Shown: in pieces, positions 47,813-51,963 of the stretch
How the letters are laid out: the number at the start of each line of letters is the position of its first letter
Numbering within the stretch: position 1 is the first letter of the stretch
Assembly (NCBI GenBank): GCA_030017995.1
Contig: JASEGS010000010.1
Location: 1 to 51,963, forward strand
Reading direction: 5' to 3'
Length of the DNA stretch: 51,963 nt
DNA from: Thermodesulfovibrionales bacterium
GTDB lineage: Bacteria > Nitrospirota > Thermodesulfovibrionia > Thermodesulfovibrionales > Dissulfurispiraceae
Made by a program: the position numbers and the translations under genes
Notes under the pieces: generated by a model
What the model was told of the DNA's origin: nothing
Database searches by the model: none
The model's input: only the letters and a program-made list of their open reading frames with translations

Positions 47813-49339
47813 TTACTTCTTTTTTATTGATAATAGTATTGCAGTTACAATGCAAAAATACGAAAAAATGTCTCCAAATTTTGTATAAAAAGACAGGGTT
47901 TTATCTGTCTTTACCTCTTTAACCAGAAAAGTCCTTTCAAATAGATTTGTTCTTCCCATTATCCTTCCATTACTGTCAATAAACCCCGATATTCCAGTGT
48001 TTGCAGCCCTTATAACAGGCTTTCTGTTCTCAACTGCCCTGAACACAGACATGCTGAAATGCTGGTAAGGACCATGTGTCTTGCCAAACCACGCGTCGTT
48101 TGTTATTGTTACAATAAAATCACCGCCGCGAGTATAAAACTTTCTCACAAGGCCCGGGAATATTATTTCGTAGCAAATAAGGGTACCGAAACTTCCAAAA
48201 GGAGTTACTGCCCTGATGTAATCTTTTCCGGGGACATAATCTCCAACTCCCACAACTAATTTATCAACAAAGAATAAAATTCCTTTTAAAGGGACATATT
48301 CTCCGAAGGGGACTAAATGTATTTTATCATGCAGGTAAGAAATATTGCCATCTTTATTAAGGAAAACAGCGCTGTTGGTAAAAAGATTCCCTTCTTTAAA
48401 AAGAACGCTTCCAAACAGAAGGTAAGAGTTCAACCCTCTCTGAAAAGAAATGACTTCATTAGAGCGGGCATTATCTGCTCCAAAATAAAAAGGCACGGCT
48501 GTTTCCGGCCATACAATAATATTCGGCTTTTGCAGGGAGGCACTTATTGATAACTCTTTGTATATTTTGACAACTTCATCCTGATAGGATGGCACCCATT
48601 TTTTGTCCTGCTCTATATTTCCCTGAACAACAGCAGCTTTGATATGTGTCCCTTCCCGTATCTCGTTCAGTCTGTAAAAGCCATAGGAGAATGTGGCGAT
48701 AAGTAAAATAAAAAGAATTACAAAACCGCTGACCGTGGGAATAAGGGGAAACAAGGGACGCTTCTCCTTTCTTCGGCTGAGCAAAAACATATCAGCAAAT
48801 GCGCCGTTTACAGCCACTAAAATAAAAGAGATGCCATAAATGCCGGTTATATCAGCGCCCTGAATGAAAGGCAAAAACTTGTACTGGCTGTAACCCAGAC
48901 TCGACCATGGAAATCCTGTAAGGGCATATGAGCGGACAAACTCTAAAGTTGTCCACAGAACAGGAGCGACAAACATGGCAGGCAGGGTGCTTCTTTTTAA
49001 GATGGAAGAATAAAGGCTTGAAAAAAGAGCTGGGTACAGACTTAGATACAGACTCAGCAATAAAACTAAGAAAAGACTCGGGATAAAAGGTATCGAGCCG
49101 TACTTATTGATAGAGTGATAGATCCAGTATGTGGTACTGAAAAAATATACGCAGCCAAAGAAAAAGCCTGCTTTAAAGGAAGTCTTTGTATCTTTATCAT
49201 AAAGAAATATGAGCAAAGGTATCAAAGCTATCCATGCCAGTGGAAATATATCCATCTCCGGGAAAGAGAAAAACAAGAGAAGTCCTGAAATAGTTGCAGG
49301 GCTATAATAGAAAAGGAGTTTTATAAAGGAAGTTTTCAT
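47813..49339 (-). CDS. lnt: Apolipoprotein N-acyltransferase
   Basis: Lnt adds the third acyl chain to the N-terminus of lipoproteins. The 508-aa protein has about six N-terminal and one C-terminal membrane segments around a periplasmic nitrilase domain with the triad Glu (IVWPETAVPF), Lys (HDKIHLVPFGEYVP) and Cys (LICYEIIFP); TNDAWFG and RAANTGISGFID also match. It ends 30 bp before prfB on the same strand, so the two may share a transcript. It diverges from kdsB. Confidence 0.96.
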   Translation of the reverse strand: MKTSFIKLLFYYSPATISGLLLFFSFPEMDIFPLAWIALIPLLIFLYDKDTKTSFKAGFFFGCVYFFSTTYWIYHSINKYGSIPFIPSLFLVLLLSLYLSLYPALFSSLYSSILKRSTLPAMFVAPVLWTTLEFVRSYALTGFPWSSLGYSQYKFLPFIQGADITGIYGISFILVAVNGAFADMFLLSRRKEKRPLFPLIPTVSGFVILFILLIATFSYGFYRLNEIREGTHIKAAVVQGNIEQDKKWVPSYQDEVVKIYKELSISASLQKPNIIVWPETAVPFYFGADNARSNEVISFQRGLNSYLLFGSVLFKEGNLFTNSAVFLNKDGNISYLHDKIHLVPFGEYVPLKGILFFVDKLVVGVGDYVPGKDYIRAVTPFGSFGTLICYEIIFPGLVRKFYTRGGDFIVTITNDAWFGKTHGPYQHFSMSVFRAVENRKPVIRAANTGISGFIDSNGRIMGRTNLFERTFLVKEVKTDKTLSFYTKFGDIFSYFCIVTAILLSIKKK

Positions 49340-49395
49340 AATGTAAATTAGTCTTGTAAAATATTAATACCTTTTATGTTATCATAAAAAAAGGT

Positions 49396-51809
<2,414 letters not shown>

Positions 51810-51949
51810 ATGGCACCGATAAAGAATAATTTATACATAAAATTGACTCTCTATCCCTTCTCCTTCAAATCCATCTATAAACTGGTTAATATGTCTATAC
51901 CCATCTGGTTCACCCAGTTGACTCATAGTAAAATGTTACCGGAGGTTTG
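51810..51949. other. Spacer after pyrG
   Basis: No gene is supported. TGACTCA occurs at 51919-51925 and at 51950-51957 (with one shift), flanking a GGAGG ribosome binding site. The end of the window lies too close to judge. Confidence 0.3.
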
Positions 51950-51963
51950 ATGACTCAACGTAT
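51950..51963 (+). CDS. Start of a further gene, cut by the window edge
   Basis: GGAGG (51941-51945) stands 4 nt before ATG; only MTQR is visible. The product cannot be told. Confidence 0.4.

Noticed and set aside
51831-51926. 31-codon minus-strand frame after pyrG
   Set aside because: No Shine-Dalgarno and no recognisable sequence; too short to support.

Overview
The window is a mostly housekeeping stretch of a bacterial chromosome with an outer membrane (complete Bam/lipid A segment, Lnt, KdsB). It is moderately AT-rich and contains the probable replication origin next to dnaA. The mix of genes (DUF3842-CooT pair, archaeal-like LeuB, Geobacter-like small Cys proteins, PolX, DUF72, YkgJ) suggests an anaerobic or chemolithotrophic lineage such as Nitrospirota (Thermodesulfovibrionia-like) or a deltaproteobacterial relative. 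That assignment is inference; no rRNA gene is present to settle it.

Layout. 1-1060: accessory edge with the 3' end of an IS3-family transposase, an unknown membrane protein and a gene remnant. 1064-2585 (-): DUF401 permease and a small helical protein. 2586-2777: divergent promoters around a structured inverted-repeat element. 2778-4253 (+): DUF3842, CooT and a LipM-like acyltransferase. 4075-12570 (-): envelope block bamA-ompH-lpxD-acpP-fabF-fabZ-lpxA-lpxI-membrane protein. 12782-18117 (+): ROK kinase, lepA, lepB, ribE, ribBA. 18129-18888 (-): four tRNA genes (Arg-CCG, His, Arg-TCT, Pro) and a degenerate receiver-domain fragment. 18991-19758 (+): YkgJ-type Cys-cluster protein. 19775-25944 (-): leuD, leuB, asd, metK, ahcY, rlmN. 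26063-29479 (+): miaA, DUF72, polX. 29519-30581 (-): a 53-aa Cys protein and a PD-(D/E)XK nuclease-like gene broken by one in-frame amber codon. 30718-31394 (+): cutA and a Cys-rich partner. 31327-32604 (-): hisD. 32736-41441 (+): exported protein, MoxR, DUF58, transglutaminase, gyrA, then acs. 41456-47782 (-): prfB (with programmed +1 frameshift), oriC-like spacer, dnaA, dnaN, gyrB. 47813-49339 (-): lnt. 49396-51809 (+): kdsB, pyrG.

How the genes work together. The minus-strand block 5092-12570 makes lipid A precursors (LpxD, LpxA, LpxI), supplies their hydroxyacyl-ACP (AcpP, FabF, FabZ) and inserts outer-membrane proteins (BamA, OmpH/Skp). MetK-AhcY-RlmN form a SAM production, SAH disposal and SAM use set, and Asd feeds methionine synthesis. 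KdsB and PyrG are coupled through CTP. DnaA-DnaN-GyrB and GyrA flank the origin region.

Most unusual signals: (i) short palindromic or tandem 7-8 bp repeat elements translated in frame inside core enzymes (lpxI, miaA, kdsB), with a non-coding relative in the tRNA spacer; (ii) several genes whose -10 box lies 5-7 nt before the start codon with no Shine-Dalgarno, implying leaderless mRNAs (DUF401, DUF3842, miaA, hisD); (iii) a DUF58 gene with no normal start codon where its family N-terminus should begin, but an ideal Shine-Dalgarno in front of ATC; (iv) the amber-interrupted nuclease gene; (v) the RF2 frameshift; (vi) a shared 11-bp word that supplies the stop codon of two unrelated genes. I saw no CRISPR array, prophage or recognisable defence island.
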